From assembly GCA_947460615.1 (NCBI GenBank), contig CANHHG010000017.1:1-33960 (forward strand): DNA of 33,960 nt. The letters are read 5' to 3'. This document shows positions 1 to 8,629 of the stretch, in pieces (the first letter of the stretch is position 1; each line of letters opens with the position of its first letter). The position numbers and the translations under genes are program-made. The notes under the pieces are model-generated. The model ran no database searches. It worked only from the letters and a program-made list of their open reading frames with translations, and had not been told where the DNA came from. The stretch is from Bacteroidota bacterium. Its GTDB lineage: Bacteria > Bacteroidota > Bacteroidia > Flavobacteriales > Flavobacteriaceae.

Positions 1-81
1 AATTGTAAGTTTAACTAAGCTCATAGTTGCAAAAGTACAATGTATTGAATAAAGTTACAAAGAAATTTATCTAAAATAAAA

Positions 82-116
82 AAGGTTGCCAGAATTAAAT
101 AAACTTTGGCAACCTT
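82..116 (-). terminator. Rho-independent terminator of etfB-etfA
   Basis: A perfect 10-bp stem (82-91 with 107-116) encloses a 15-nt loop. Read on the minus strand it is followed by a U-rich tract (the A-run at about 76-83 on the plus strand). It lies 22 bases beyond the etfA stop codon, so it should end the etf transcript. Confidence 0.85.
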
Positions 117-137
117 CTCATTAAGTGAATTATCAAG

Positions 138-1103
138 TTAATTATTAGCCTTAAATACTTTTAATTTTTCGATTAATTTAGGCACAATTTCAAATGCATC
201 CCCAACAATTCCGTAGTCAGCAACTTTAAAAAATGGCGCTTCAGCGTCAGTATTGATAACCACTTTTACTTTTGAAGAGTTAATTCCAGCGATGTGTTGA
301 ATTGCTCCTGAAACCCCAATAGCAATGTACAAATTAGCAGCAACTGGTTTACCAGTTTGCCCCACATGCTCTCCGTGAGGACGCCATCCTAAGTCAGAAA
401 CTGGCTTGGAACATGCGGTTGCTGCTCCTAAAACGCCCGCTAATTCTTCTATCATCCCCCAGTTTTCAGGACCTTTTAATCCTCGACCAGCAGAAACCAC
501 AATATCGGCATCGGCAATAGTCACTTTTCCAGAAGCTTTTTCAACTGAAACTACTTTTACTCCGAAGTCAGAATCGTCAATGGGAGGATTGAAGTCTTCT
601 TCTGTTAAACTTGATTTATTTTCAAATATACCATAAGAATTTTTAGCAATACTCAGCACTTTAATAGGTGTTGAAATTTCGGTTGTCACAAATGCTTTAT
701 TGGAAAATCCATTTCTTTTAACTTGAAACGGCGCTAAGCTTTGCGGAAGTCCAACCACATTTGATGCGAATCCAGCTTCAAGGGATACAGAAACTAAAGG
801 AGCTAAGTACAAACTGTCAGTTGTAGAGGATAGAATAATTACTGGAGAGTTTTCCTTTTGAGCCGCTTGTTTAATTGCTTCAGCGTAGGCTTTTGCTGTA
901 AATCCTGCTAATTTAGAATGGGTTACTTTCAGCACTTTATCAACTCCATAATTGGATAATTCAGAAACGTCATTTGTATTTATAGTGATTGCGGTAACAG
1001 AAGTTCCTAATGAATCTGCCACTTTTTTAGCATAAGAAGCCAATTCAAAGGCCACTTTCTTTAATTTTCCATCTGCAGATTCTGCGTATATTAATATTGA
1101 CAT
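138..1103 (-). CDS. etfA: Electron transfer flavoprotein subunit alpha
   Basis: This is the FAD-binding alpha subunit of the soluble electron transfer flavoprotein. With EtfB it passes electrons from acyl-CoA and other dehydrogenases towards the quinone pool. The N-terminal half is the ETF alpha/beta-type domain. The C-terminal half carries the typical FAD-domain signatures: SAGRGLKGPENW, then SDLGWRPHGEHVGQTGK, then IAIGVSGAIQH and a late VINTDAEAPFFKVADYG stretch. The 321-residue length is normal for the family. It is the downstream gene of an etfB-etfA pair on the minus strand, about 100 bases after etfB, and ends in a strong terminator. The start MSILIYAESADG matches the usual N-terminus. 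Function is assigned from family motifs and the neighbour. Confidence 0.97.
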   Translation of the reverse strand: MSILIYAESADGKLKKVAFELASYAKKVADSLGTSVTAITINTNDVSELSNYGVDKVLKVTHSKLAGFTAKAYAEAIKQAAQKENSPVIILSSTTDSLYLAPLVSVSLEAGFASNVVGLPQSLAPFQVKRNGFSNKAFVTTEISTPIKVLSIAKNSYGIFENKSSLTEEDFNPPIDDSDFGVKVVSVEKASGKVTIADADIVVSAGRGLKGPENWGMIEELAGVLGAATACSKPVSDLGWRPHGEHVGQTGKPVAANLYIAIGVSGAIQHIAGINSSKVKVVINTDAEAPFFKVADYGIVGDAFEIVPKLIEKLKVFKANN

Positions 1104-1202
1104 AGCAATTTAGAGTTTAGATTTTTGAATTATGATTTTGATAGTAAGATTAATTTCAGGTTTTTTTAGCATTTTAAAGCTTTAAATCTGATTTCTTAAA
1201 TC

Positions 1203-1949
1203 TTAAATTACTTTCGCTTCGTTGTGTAATAAACTGATTAATTCATCCAGATTGTCAGCGTTAACTAATTTAACTGCCGATTTTGGTGCTGGCTTTTCAA
1301 ATTTAATTGTAGCTGTTTTTGAGTCACCAATAACAGGTTCTATAATGTTTAAAACCTTAGTTCTGGCTGTCATTATTCCTCTCATGTTGGGAATACGAAG
1401 ATCTTTTTCCTCTACCAATCCTTTTTGACCGCCAATAATTAAAGGTAATTGAGAGTTCACAATTTCTTTTCCGCCATCAATTTCTCTTGATGCGGTAACT
1501 GAATTTCCATCAATGGTTAAAGCCACACAAGAGTTTATAAAGTGGAATCCTAATAAACCAGCAATCATTCCTGGAACCATTCCGCCATTATAATCTAATG
1601 ATTCTTTACCTGCAATTACTAAATCGTAATTTCCATTTTTAATTACTTCGGCTAACTGTTTTGCAACAAAAAATCCATCAGTTGGATTAGCATTTACTCG
1701 GATGGCTTCATTAGCACCTATAGCTAGTGCTTTTCTTAGAGTTGGTTCTGTTTCTGGACCTCCAACATTTACAACCGTAACGTTTGCTCCTTGTTGTTCT
1801 TGAAACCAAATGGCGCGTGTTAATCCAAATTCATCGTTTGGGTTGATTACAAATTGCACTCCATTGGTATCAAAAAGAGTATCGTTATTGGTAAAATTGA
1901 TTTTCGAAGTAGTATCAGGAACGTGACTGATGCAGACTAATATGTTCAT
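1203..1949 (-). CDS. etfB: Electron transfer flavoprotein subunit beta
   Basis: This is the AMP-binding beta subunit of the electron transfer flavoprotein heterodimer. The start MNILVCISHVPDT is typical, and the family signature region is visible around VIAGKESLDYNGGMVPGMIAGLLG. At 248 residues it is full length. It is the first gene of the minus-strand etfB-etfA pair; the 99-base gap to etfA has no hairpin strong enough to be a terminator, so the two are probably co-transcribed. The upstream region holds only a poor match to the TAnnTTTG promoter element, so the promoter is not assigned. The 264-base space up to pdhB on the other strand contains a structured repeat (2065-2131). Confidence 0.97.
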   Translation of the reverse strand: MNILVCISHVPDTTSKINFTNNDTLFDTNGVQFVINPNDEFGLTRAIWFQEQQGANVTVVNVGGPETEPTLRKALAIGANEAIRVNANPTDGFFVAKQLAEVIKNGNYDLVIAGKESLDYNGGMVPGMIAGLLGFHFINSCVALTIDGNSVTASREIDGGKEIVNSQLPLIIGGQKGLVEEKDLRIPNMRGIMTARTKVLNIIEPVIGDSKTATIKFEKPAPKSAVKLVNADNLDELISLLHNEAKVI

Positions 1950-2064
1950 TTATATTAAATTTTAAGTATGGGATTTTCGGCCACTAAATTAGTAAATAAT
2001 TCAATTCAATTTACTATGCGTGCATATTATTTTTCAACAATAGTTCAATACTAAATCGATTTCG

Positions 2065-2131
2065 TAGCCCTGATTGAAGCGGTATCCCTCGCTTTTGGGC
2101 GAGGATAAAGAGGAAAGCAGGAAAAAGCTCC
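2065..2131. repeat. Structured intergenic repeat, copy 1
   Basis: The left end is AGCCCTGATTGAAGCGG and the right end AGCAGGAAAAAGCTCC. The ends pair as AGC/GCT and CCTG/CAGG with an A-rich bulge. An inner hairpin (2083-2092 with 2099-2107) closes on a short loop. A related copy lies at 13324-13406. I recall similar elements as common intergenic repeats in Flavobacterium genomes, but that recollection could not be checked here. It sits between the divergent etfB and pdhB genes, just upstream of the pdhB promoter. Confidence 0.6.
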
Positions 2132-2149
2132 AAATATTTTTAAAGATTT

Positions 2150-2183
2150 TTGTGCTTAAAATGGTATAAAATATTTATTTTTG
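2150..2183 (+). promoter_or_regulatory. pdhB promoter (Bacteroidota type)
   Basis: TATTTTTG at 2176-2183 is a perfect TAnnTTTG -7 element. A TTG at 2150-2152 lies 23 bases upstream, at the long end of the usual spacing. The start codon is 30 bases downstream. Confidence 0.55.
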
Positions 2184-2213
2184 CTCAAAATTTAAGAAAC
2201 ACATATTCATAAT

Positions 2214-3194
2214 ATGAGAACTATACAATTTAGAGAAGCGATTGCTGAAGCAATGAGTGAAGAGATGCGTCGTGATGAAGCCGTATATTTAATGGGTGAA
2301 GAAGTTGCCGAATACAACGGTGCATACAAAGCCTCAAAAGGGATGTTAGACGAATTTGGTCCAAAACGGGTTATTGATACTCCAATTGCTGAGTTAGGAT
2401 TTGCTGGAATCGCTGTTGGTTCTGCGATGAATGGGTGCCGTCCAATTGTTGAATACATGACCTTCAATTTCTCATTAGTGGGTATTGATCAAATTATTAA
2501 TAACGCTGCTAAGATGCGTCAAATGTCGGCTGGACAATTTCCAATGCCAATGGTATTTAGAGGTCCAACCGCTTCTGCCGGACAACTTGGTGCCACACAC
2601 TCCCAGGCTTTTGAAAACTGGTTTGCCAATACTCCAGGATTAAAAGTGGTGGTTCCTTCAACTGTTTATGATGCTAAAGGATTATTAAAAGCGGCTATTC
2701 GTGATAACGATCCTGTAATCTTCATGGAATCAGAACAAATGTATGGTGATAAAGGAGAAGTTCCTGATGGAGATTATATTATTCCACTAGGTGTTGCCGA
2801 TATTAAAAGAGAAGGTACTGACGTAACGATTGTTTCTTTTGGTAAAATTATTAAAGAGGCACATATTGCTGCTGATGAATTGGCTAAAGAAGGAATTTCT
2901 TGTGAAATTATCGACTTAAGAACGGTGCGTCCAATGGATTATGACGCTATTTTAACCTCGGTTAGAAAAACAAATAGATTGGTAGTTTTGGAAGAAGCAT
3001 GGCCTTTTGCAAGTGTAGCTTCTGAGATTACTTATATTGTTCAAGAGCGTGCATTTGACTTTTTAGATGCGCCAATACAAAGAATCACCACTGCGGATAC
3101 TCCTGCCCCATATTCTCCAACCTTGTTGAAGGAATGGTTGCCAAATGCAACTGATGTAGTAGCTGCAGTTAAAAAAGTGATGTATAAAAAATAA
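2214..3194 (+). CDS. pdhB: Pyruvate dehydrogenase E1 component subunit beta
   Basis: This is the beta subunit of the thiamine-diphosphate E1 component of a 2-oxo acid dehydrogenase complex, most likely pyruvate dehydrogenase. The N-terminus MRTIQFREAIAEAMSEEM and the stretch VYLMGEEVAEYNGAYK, including the conserved Glu near the ThDP site, are typical. So are RVIDTPIAELGFAGIAVGSA, the SAGQLGATHSQ region, and the C-terminal transketolase-like domain with EIIDLRTVRPMD. At 326 residues it is full length. The E1-alpha and E2 genes are not adjacent, so it stands alone here with its own promoter. A branched-chain E1-beta is a less likely alternative because EYNGAYK is typical of the pyruvate enzyme. 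Confidence 0.93.
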   Translation: MRTIQFREAIAEAMSEEMRRDEAVYLMGEEVAEYNGAYKASKGMLDEFGPKRVIDTPIAELGFAGIAVGSAMNGCRPIVEYMTFNFSLVGIDQIINNAAKMRQMSAGQFPMPMVFRGPTASAGQLGATHSQAFENWFANTPGLKVVVPSTVYDAKGLLKAAIRDNDPVIFMESEQMYGDKGEVPDGDYIIPLGVADIKREGTDVTIVSFGKIIKEAHIAADELAKEGISCEIIDLRTVRPMDYDAILTSVRKTNRLVVLEEAWPFASVASEITYIVQERAFDFLDAPIQRITTADTPAPYSPTLLKEWLPNATDVVAAVKKVMYKK

Positions 3195-3259
3195 TTTTTC
3201 AGGTTATATTTAAGTGATTTGAATATTTTTCAATAACCACTTTTAATTAATAAAATTAC

Positions 3260-3267
3260 TATATTTG
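3260..3267 (+). promoter_or_regulatory. Promoter -7 element for the DUF5686 gene
   Basis: TATATTTG is a perfect TAnnTTTG element. No TTG is seen at the right spacing. It directly abuts the left arm of the hairpin at 3268-3296. Confidence 0.5.
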
Positions 3268-3301
3268 AAACTTCATCAAAAAAAATGGTGAAGTTTTTTT
3301 T
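3268..3301 (+). terminator. Probable terminator of pdhB
   Basis: A 10-bp stem (3268-3277 with 3287-3296, one T:G pair) is followed by a T-rich run. It lies 74 bases after the pdhB stop and covers the ATG at 3285, which argues that the next gene starts later, at 3306. Confidence 0.6.
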
Positions 3302-3305
3302 ATCT

Positions 3306-5798
3306 ATGAATTTCAAATTATTTACAACCCTTTTCCTTTTTTTGTCACTTTACGTTAATGCCCAAACTAAGGTTAGTGGTATTGTTGTTGACGATAAAAA
3401 TCAGCCTGTTCCGTTTGCAAATATAATGTTTAAAGGCACGAACGAAGGAGTGGTATCTAATGAAGACGGTCGCTTTTACTTGGAATCCAAACAAACTTTT
3501 AAGATAATTGTAGTTTCCTTTTCTGGATTTCAAACTAAAGAAGTCACCTTGCCAAAAGTGGTAAATTATGATTTTAAAATCAAAATTACCGATGGGGTAA
3601 AATTGAATGAAGTTTTAATTTATTCTGGCAAAACCTCCAAAAAAAATAATCCAGCAATAGACATCCTAAAGAAAATATGGGAGCATCGGCGTAAAAATGG
3701 TTTGCGTCAGTTCAATCAATATGAAATGGAAAAGTACGAGAAATTGGAATTTGACATGAACACAATTGACAGTGCTTTCATGAAAAGCAAGATTTTTAAG
3801 GGAATGGAATTTATTTTTAAACAGGTGGACACATCAAAAGTTACTGGAAAAACCTACTTGCCTATTTTTATCAATGAAGCCCTTTCCAATGTATATGGCG
3901 ATAATGTGAGAGGAAAAGTCAAAGAAATATTGAAAGCCAATAAAAATTCAGGGTTTAATACCAATCAACAAATAATTGAGTTTGTAAAAGACCTTTATAA
4001 TGAGAACGACATTTATAATAACTACTTAAATTTCTTTGATAAAAGTTTTACCAGTCCGCTTTCAAGAACAGGTATCGATGTATATAATTATGTATTAAGA
4101 GACAGTTCCTTTATAGATAAAAAATGGTGTTATAATATTGTATTTTATCCAAGACGAAAAAGCGAATTGACATTTAAAGGAGATTTTTGGGTTGCCGATA
4201 CTACTTATGCCATTAAGAATATTAACATGGCTTCTACCAAAAGTGCAAATATAAATTGGGTAAAGGACATCTATATAGAACAAGAATTCGAGGTATTGAA
4301 CGACTCCGTTTTCTTGTTAACTAGAGATTATATGATGACCGATTTTGCTTTAAGCAAAAAGGAAACTTCCAGAGGGATGTATGGTAAACGAACCACCCTT
4401 TATAGAAATCATCAATTTAATAGTGTTAAACCCGCTGACTTTTATAAAGAACAAACTTTTGATAAAGAGGAATCTATTTTCACTAAATCCGACGAATTTT
4501 GGGAAGAAAATCGATTTGAGAATTTGAATAAAGACGAAAAGGGGATCTATAAAATGTTAGACACTTTACAAACCAATAGAAAATTCAGGCAGTTATATGA
4601 TGTTGTCACCATTCTAGGAAGTGGTTATTATCATGATGGCGGTATAGATTATGGGCCTGTTTTATCAACGGTAGGCTTTAATAATGTAGAGGGTTTCCGA
4701 TTGCGTGTTGGTGGTAGAACTTATTTTGGACCTAATGATTTATGGCGAATCCAAGCTTATACGGCTTATGGATTTAAGGACAACAAAGTTAAATACGGCG
4801 TTTCAGGAAAATGGCTTTTAAATAGAAACAATAGATTAATTATTGAAGGAGGAACAAGACGAGATGTCGAACAAATTGGAGCTAGTTTAACTACTTCTAA
4901 CGATGTTTTGGGGCGAAGTTTTGCCTCGTCTTCTTTATTTGCCGGAGGGAATAACGGTAAATTGACCAATATAAATTTCACTTCTTTTGCCGTGGAAATG
5001 GAACCGGTTAAAAACCTGACTTTTCAAACAGGCTTCTCTTATAGAACCTTAGTTTCTGCCTCGCCAGAATTTAAATTAGACTATTATAGTACGAAGCCAG
5101 ATGCTTTAGGAAATGGTGGAATTATTAGAGCCGATCTAAATCAATCGGAAGTAAATTTTCAAATTGATTATACTCCGGGAAGAAAACCAATTGGCTATGC
5201 GGTTGAACGCCAAATAGTAAGCAGTCCGTACCCTCGATTTTTCATTAACTTTAGTCAAGGAATAAAAGGGTTTTTAGATAGTGATTTTGATTATAAAAAA
5301 GTTCAGATTTATTACAAACAACCTATTATTATTGGACCGTTAGGAGTTTTAAATTCTACCATGGAGTTAGGAAAAACCTTTGGGGGTGTACCGTTAGGAT
5401 TGATGAGTATTATTCCTGGTAACCAAACTTATTTCACCATTAGAAATACTTTTAACCTCTTAAATTTCTATGAGTTTGAAGCCGATCAATATGCAACACT
5501 TCAATTGGAACACAATTTTGGTGGCCGAATTTTTGCAAGAATACCTTATTTTAGAAAATTAAATTTGAGAGAAACAATTGGAATTAGAGGTGCCTACGGA
5601 ACAATTTCAGATGATAGTAGAGCTTTAAATGCTTCGGGTATAAACTACAGAGCACCGGAAAATGTGTATTGGGAGTACAATGCTGGAATTGGAAATATTT
5701 TCAAAGTTTTTAGAATAGAATTCAGTTGGAGGGGTTCCTATATTACTCCGCAAACTAATAATTTTGGTATCAAAGGGTCATTTGGCATCTTTTTCTAA
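3306..5798 (+). CDS. DUF5686 outer-membrane protein with carboxypeptidase-like regulatory domain
   Basis: A signal peptide (MNFKLFTTLFLFLSLYVNA, cut before Q) is followed by a CarboxypepD_reg-like beta-sandwich at about residues 22-100 with the typical VSGIVVDDKNQPVPFANI and SNEDGRFYLES. A long DUF5686-type region follows, whose C-terminal half has alternating aromatic strands typical of an outer-membrane beta-barrel and ends in GSFGIFF with a terminal Phe. This architecture is common in Bacteroidota; the molecular role is not established. The ATG at 3306 is preferred over 3285, because 3285 lies inside a terminator-like hairpin and 3306 begins a clean signal peptide. At 830 residues it matches the family. 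It is a single-gene unit between two terminators. Confidence 0.9.
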   Translation: MNFKLFTTLFLFLSLYVNAQTKVSGIVVDDKNQPVPFANIMFKGTNEGVVSNEDGRFYLESKQTFKIIVVSFSGFQTKEVTLPKVVNYDFKIKITDGVKLNEVLIYSGKTSKKNNPAIDILKKIWEHRRKNGLRQFNQYEMEKYEKLEFDMNTIDSAFMKSKIFKGMEFIFKQVDTSKVTGKTYLPIFINEALSNVYGDNVRGKVKEILKANKNSGFNTNQQIIEFVKDLYNENDIYNNYLNFFDKSFTSPLSRTGIDVYNYVLRDSSFIDKKWCYNIVFYPRRKSELTFKGDFWVADTTYAIKNINMASTKSANINWVKDIYIEQEFEVLNDSVFLLTRDYMMTDFALSKKETSRGMYGKRTTLYRNHQFNSVKPADFYKEQTFDKEESIFTKSDEFWEENRFENLNKDEKGIYKMLDTLQTNRKFRQLYDVVTILGSGYYHDGGIDYGPVLSTVGFNNVEGFRLRVGGRTYFGPNDLWRIQAYTAYGFKDNKVKYGVSGKWLLNRNNRLIIEGGTRRDVEQIGASLTTSNDVLGRSFASSSLFAGGNNGKLTNINFTSFAVEMEPVKNLTFQTGFSYRTLVSASPEFKLDYYSTKPDALGNGGIIRADLNQSEVNFQIDYTPGRKPIGYAVERQIVSSPYPRFFINFSQGIKGFLDSDFDYKKVQIYYKQPIIIGPLGVLNSTMELGKTFGGVPLGLMSIIPGNQTYFTIRNTFNLLNFYEFEADQYATLQLEHNFGGRIFARIPYFRKLNLRETIGIRGAYGTISDDSRALNASGINYRAPENVYWEYNAGIGNIFKVFRIEFSWRGSYITPQTNNFGIKGSFGIFF

Positions 5799-5910
5799 TA
5801 TTTTAAATGATGGTAAATAATGTAAAATGAAATTTGTCTCAAAAATCCCAAAAAATACTTTTAATATTAACAGTCTACACAGAATAAATTAAAATAAATA
5901 ACAAATATTC

Positions 5911-5946
5911 AAAAAAGCACTCTTCAAATATGAATTGTGCTTTTTT
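5911..5946 (+). terminator. Terminator after the DUF5686 gene
   Basis: Perfect 10-bp arms (5911-5920 with 5937-5946) read AAAAAAGCAC / GTGCTTTTTT, with an extra TTCA/TGAA pairing in the loop. The A-run and T-run lie inside the stem. Confidence 0.8.
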
Positions 5947-5963
5947 ATTTGTCACGGTTTTCA

Positions 5964-5971
5964 TACATTTG
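5964..5971 (+). promoter_or_regulatory. hppA promoter -7 element
   Basis: TACATTTG is a perfect TAnnTTTG match, 32 bases before the start codon. The preceding terminator leaves little room, and no well-spaced TTG is visible. Confidence 0.5.
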
Positions 5972-6003
5972 CATCCGATTATTAAATAACGAATAAATAG
6001 AAT

Positions 6004-8556
6004 ATGGAATCATTAATGATTTATGTGCCAATAGTTATGGCTTTAATAGGATTGGTTTTTATGTCAATCAAAAGATCTTGGGTATTAAAACAAGATGCAG
6101 GGGACGGTAAAATGAAAGAAATTTCAGATTATATCTATGAAGGAGCCTTGGCTTTCCTTAAAGCAGAATACCGATTATTAGCAATTTTTGTGGTTATTGC
6201 AAGTATTGTTTTAGCAATAATATCATTTGTAGTGCCTACAACCAATATCTTAATAGTGGTTGCATTTATTTTTGGAGCTTTTTTCTCTGCTTTAGCAGGA
6301 AATATGGGAATGAAAATAGCAACTAAAACTAACGTAAGAACAACTCAAGCGGCTAGAACTAGTTTGCCTCAAGCCTTAAAAGTTTCTTTTGGTGGTGGTA
6401 CCGTTATGGGACTTGGTGTTGCTGGATTAGCTGTATTGGGATTAACAGGATTTTTCATCTTCTTTTTCCAATACTTTATGAAAGGAACTTGGACTTCAAC
6501 AGAAGATATGACCATTGTTTTGGAAACTCTTGCAGGTTTCTCTCTTGGTGCTGAATCGATCGCATTGTTCGCTCGTGTGGGTGGTGGTATTTATACTAAA
6601 GCTGCTGACGTAGGTGCTGACTTAGTAGGAAAAGTGGAAGCAGGAATTCCAGAAGATGATCCTCGTAATCCTGCAACAATAGCAGATAACGTAGGAGATA
6701 ACGTAGGAGATGTTGCTGGAATGGGTGCCGATTTATTTGGTTCTTATGTAGCTACCGTTCTTGCTGCAATGGTACTTGGAAACTATGTAATTAAAGATAT
6801 GGGTGGTAAAATCGAAGATGCATTCGGTGGAATTGGACCTATTTTACTGCCAATGGCAATTGCTGGTTTTGGAATATTATTCTCTATCATTGGAACAATG
6901 TTAGTAAAAATATCTAGTGACGATGCTAAAGAAGCACAAGTTCAAAAAGCTCTAAACATTGGGAACTGGGTTTCTATTGCTTTAACTGCGGTGTCTTGTT
7001 TCTTCTTAGTAAAATTCATGCTACCAGAAACTATGAATATGTCTTTCTTCGGTGAAGGATTAAAAGATATTTCATCAATGCGTGTTTTCTATGCAACATT
7101 AATTGGATTATTTGTTGGTGGAGCTATTTCATCAGTAACTGAATATTACACAGGATTAGGTACAAGCCCGGTTTTGAAAATTGTACAAAAATCATCTACT
7201 GGAGCAGGAACTAACGTAATTGCGGGTTTAGCAACTGGTATGATTTCTACATTTCCAACCGTTTTATTATTTGCTGGAGCAATCTGGTCAACTTATGCAT
7301 TAGCAGGTTTCTACGGTGTAGCTTTAGCAGCTTCTGCAATGATGGCTACAACAGCAATGCAATTAGCAATTGACGCTTTCGGACCAATATCTGATAACGC
7401 AGGTGGAATTGCTGAAATGAGCGAATTACCGAAAGAAGTTCGAACTAGAACTGACATTTTAGATTCTGTAGGTAATACAACTGCTGCAACTGGTAAAGGT
7501 TTCGCAATCGCTTCAGCAGCATTAACTTCATTAGCATTATTCGCAGCCTACGTCACTTTTACAGGAATTGACGGTATTAATATCTTCAAAGCGCCGGTAT
7601 TAGCGATGTTATTTGTTGGAGGTATGATTCCTGTAGTTTTCTCTGCATTAGCTATGAACTCTGTGGGTAAAGCTGCAATGGATATGGTTTATGAAGTACG
7701 TCGTCAGTTTAAAGAAATTCCTGGAATTATGGAAGGAACTGGTAAACCTGAATACGGAAAATGTGTTGAAATTTCTACTAAAGCCGCTTTACGCGAAATG
7801 ATGTTACCAGGAGTTTTAACTATTGGTTTCCCAATTGCAATTGTATTACTAGGTAAATTAGTTTATTCAGATAACAACCAACTAATAGCTGAAATGTTAG
7901 GTGGATATATGGCAGGAGTTACCGTTTCTGGTGTGCTTTGGGCTGTGTTCCAAAATAATGCTGGTGGTGCTTGGGACAATGCTAAAAAATCATTTGAAGC
8001 TGGTGTTATTATAAATGGTGAAATGACTTACAAAGGGTCAGATGCTCATAAAGCTGCAGTAACTGGAGATACAGTTGGTGATCCATTTAAAGATACTTCT
8101 GGACCATCAATGAACATTTTAATTAAATTAACGTGTCTAATTGGTTTAGTAATCGCTCCTATTTTAGGAAATGGTTCTTCTCATGAGGCTCCAAAAGTAA
8201 TGATGATTAAAATGGAATGTGCTGAAGGAAAAATGATGGGCAAATGCGACATGACCAAATGTGCAACCATGACTAAAGACGAATGTGCTGCAATGTGCGA
8301 TAGCCTTAAATGTACTCCCGAAGAAAAAGAAATGTGTTTGTCTCACTATGATAAAGACGGAAAATTTGTTGCTTCAAAAGCAGAAATGAAATGTTGTTCT
8401 AAAAAATCAAATATGAAAACGGTAAACGTTCAAATTAGTGATGAAAATGGAAAAGCAAAAGCAACTGTAATTACTACTGATAACGGAAACAAAAACATTC
8501 AAGTCTTTGAAGGTTCTTTGGAAGAAGTAAAAGCAAAAGTTGAAAAAATGAAATAA
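6004..8556 (+). CDS. hppA: Membrane-bound ion-translocating pyrophosphatase with Cys/Met-rich C-terminal tail
   Basis: This integral membrane enzyme hydrolyses pyrophosphate and uses the energy to move Na+ and/or H+ out of the cytoplasm. The catalytic signature is complete: GGGIYTKAADVGADLVGKV, then EDDPRNPATIADNVGDNVGD at about residues 193-235, and a second set near DAFGPISDNAGGIAEM. The Ala in GNTTAATGKG (residue 494) is what the family shows in K+-dependent enzymes; K+-independent ones have Lys. Many hydrophobic segments are visible, the last ending near residue 728. About 120 residues then follow that the enzyme does not need: nine Cys at residues 739-798 with many Met, then a hydrophilic 48-residue end. 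At 850 residues it exceeds the usual 660-770. Na+ rather than H+ transport is not proven from sequence. Confidence 0.96.
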   Translation: MESLMIYVPIVMALIGLVFMSIKRSWVLKQDAGDGKMKEISDYIYEGALAFLKAEYRLLAIFVVIASIVLAIISFVVPTTNILIVVAFIFGAFFSALAGNMGMKIATKTNVRTTQAARTSLPQALKVSFGGGTVMGLGVAGLAVLGLTGFFIFFFQYFMKGTWTSTEDMTIVLETLAGFSLGAESIALFARVGGGIYTKAADVGADLVGKVEAGIPEDDPRNPATIADNVGDNVGDVAGMGADLFGSYVATVLAAMVLGNYVIKDMGGKIEDAFGGIGPILLPMAIAGFGILFSIIGTMLVKISSDDAKEAQVQKALNIGNWVSIALTAVSCFFLVKFMLPETMNMSFFGEGLKDISSMRVFYATLIGLFVGGAISSVTEYYTGLGTSPVLKIVQKSSTGAGTNVIAGLATGMISTFPTVLLFAGAIWSTYALAGFYGVALAASAMMATTAMQLAIDAFGPISDNAGGIAEMSELPKEVRTRTDILDSVGNTTAATGKGFAIASAALTSLALFAAYVTFTGIDGINIFKAPVLAMLFVGGMIPVVFSALAMNSVGKAAMDMVYEVRRQFKEIPGIMEGTGKPEYGKCVEISTKAALREMMLPGVLTIGFPIAIVLLGKLVYSDNNQLIAEMLGGYMAGVTVSGVLWAVFQNNAGGAWDNAKKSFEAGVIINGEMTYKGSDAHKAAVTGDTVGDPFKDTSGPSMNILIKLTCLIGLVIAPILGNGSSHEAPKVMMIKMECAEGKMMGKCDMTKCATMTKDECAAMCDSLKCTPEEKEMCLSHYDKDGKFVASKAEMKCCSKKSNMKTVNVQISDENGKAKATVITTDNGNKNIQVFEGSLEEVKAKVEKMK

Positions 8557-8580
8557 GTATAAGCATCAAATGCTACTTTA

Positions 8581-8609
8581 TGCCCCGCATTTCGCGGGGC
8601 ATTTTTTTT
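8581..8609 (+). terminator. hppA terminator
   Basis: An 8-bp GC-rich perfect stem (8581-8588 with 8594-8601) with a 5-nt loop is followed by eight T. It starts 25 bases after the hppA stop. Confidence 0.95.
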
Positions 8610-8629
8610 ACAATTAATCGTATTTTGAA

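Noticed and set aside
406..636. Open frame opposite etfA on the plus strand, and similar antisense frames opposite other genes
   Set aside because: They have no start context or protein family signature and lie wholly inside well-supported genes; they mirror the codon pattern of the true gene.
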